64,000 nt of DNA from Denitrobaculum sp965225735 (GTDB lineage Bacteria > Pseudomonadota > Alphaproteobacteria > Kiloniellales > Kiloniellaceae): contig CBDDBN010000025.1 in the NCBI GenBank assembly GCA_965225735.1, positions 186,001 through 250,000 of the forward strand, in the 5' to 3' direction. The position numbers and the translations under genes were made by a program. This document shows positions 63,959 to 64,000 of the stretch, in pieces; positions within the stretch are counted from its first letter, which is position 1, and each line of letters begins with the position of its first letter. Under the pieces are notes generated by a model, which did no database searches, was not told the DNA's origin, and saw only the letters and a program-made list of their open reading frames with translations.

Positions 63959-64000
63959 AGTCTGTCTATCCTTCAATTTTTCGCGCCTCCACTTCGAGCC

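Overview
The window comes from a fairly GC-rich alphaproteobacterium. The supporting signs are the cobP/cobU-cobW-cobN-cobO gene order typical of aerobic cobalamin synthesis in this class, BluB, a methionine gamma-lyase with a divergent Lrp-type regulator, PEP-CTERM cell-surface proteins, and alphaproteobacterial-type CobW and BluB sequences. It looks like a free-living, possibly marine Rhodospirillales-like chromosome. The exact genus cannot be read from the sequence.

Layout. 1-6.8 kb: the end of a LysR regulator, then a minus-strand cobalamin operon (cobU, cobW, cobN, cobO) preceded by a strong stem-loop. 7.1-11.5 kb: a secreted His/Lys/Gly/Phe repeat protein, a large AT-richer lipoprotein and a small cold-shock-like protein. 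11.6-13.9 kb: debris made of a DeoR-tail/GST duplication carrying an IS110-type transposase. 14-16.9 kb: small hypothetical genes and an acetyltransferase. 16.9-18.7 kb: a divergent Lrp/methionine gamma-lyase pair. 18.8-25.4 kb: a glutathione transferase, a DeoR repressor and a divergent LOG-ABC sugar-type transporter operon, closed by a clear terminator. 25.57-25.93 kb: a tRNA gene split by a 264-bp element with perfect 31-bp terminal inverted repeats. 26-41 kb: mostly ordinary metabolic, surface and signalling genes (acetyltransferases, PEP-CTERM proteins, DUF1636, a SABATH-type methyltransferase, an agmatinase-like enzyme, a chemoreceptor, a rhodanese/DsrE pair, a GH25 lysozyme).

41.2-59.5 kb is the most unusual part: about 17 genes in at least four transcription units, nearly all of unknown function and nearly all envelope-directed. 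One minus-strand operon encodes a four-TM coiled-coil protein, a membrane-anchored VWA-like protein, a membrane J-domain protein and an acidic WDGGHLT-repeat protein. Next come a lytic transglycosylase, two unknown soluble proteins, a membrane-anchored Lon(S16)-like protein, an operon of OmpA-like, lipoprotein, LPP20/FlgT-like and exported proteins, another lipoprotein, a subtilase, a small lipoprotein resembling a free subtilase propeptide, and a VirD4/TraG-type coupling ATPase. No other conjugation genes are present. I regard this as the best candidate for an undescribed envelope-spanning, protease-linked export or conflict system.

59.5-64 kb: a DM13 protein, a phytanoyl-CoA dioxygenase-like protein, and bluB, whose last ~30 bp are duplicated beyond an inserted PD-(D/E)XK-nuclease-like gene, followed by a third PEP-CTERM protein. 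The cob operon at the left, DUF1636 in the middle and bluB at the right mean B12 functions are spread over the window.
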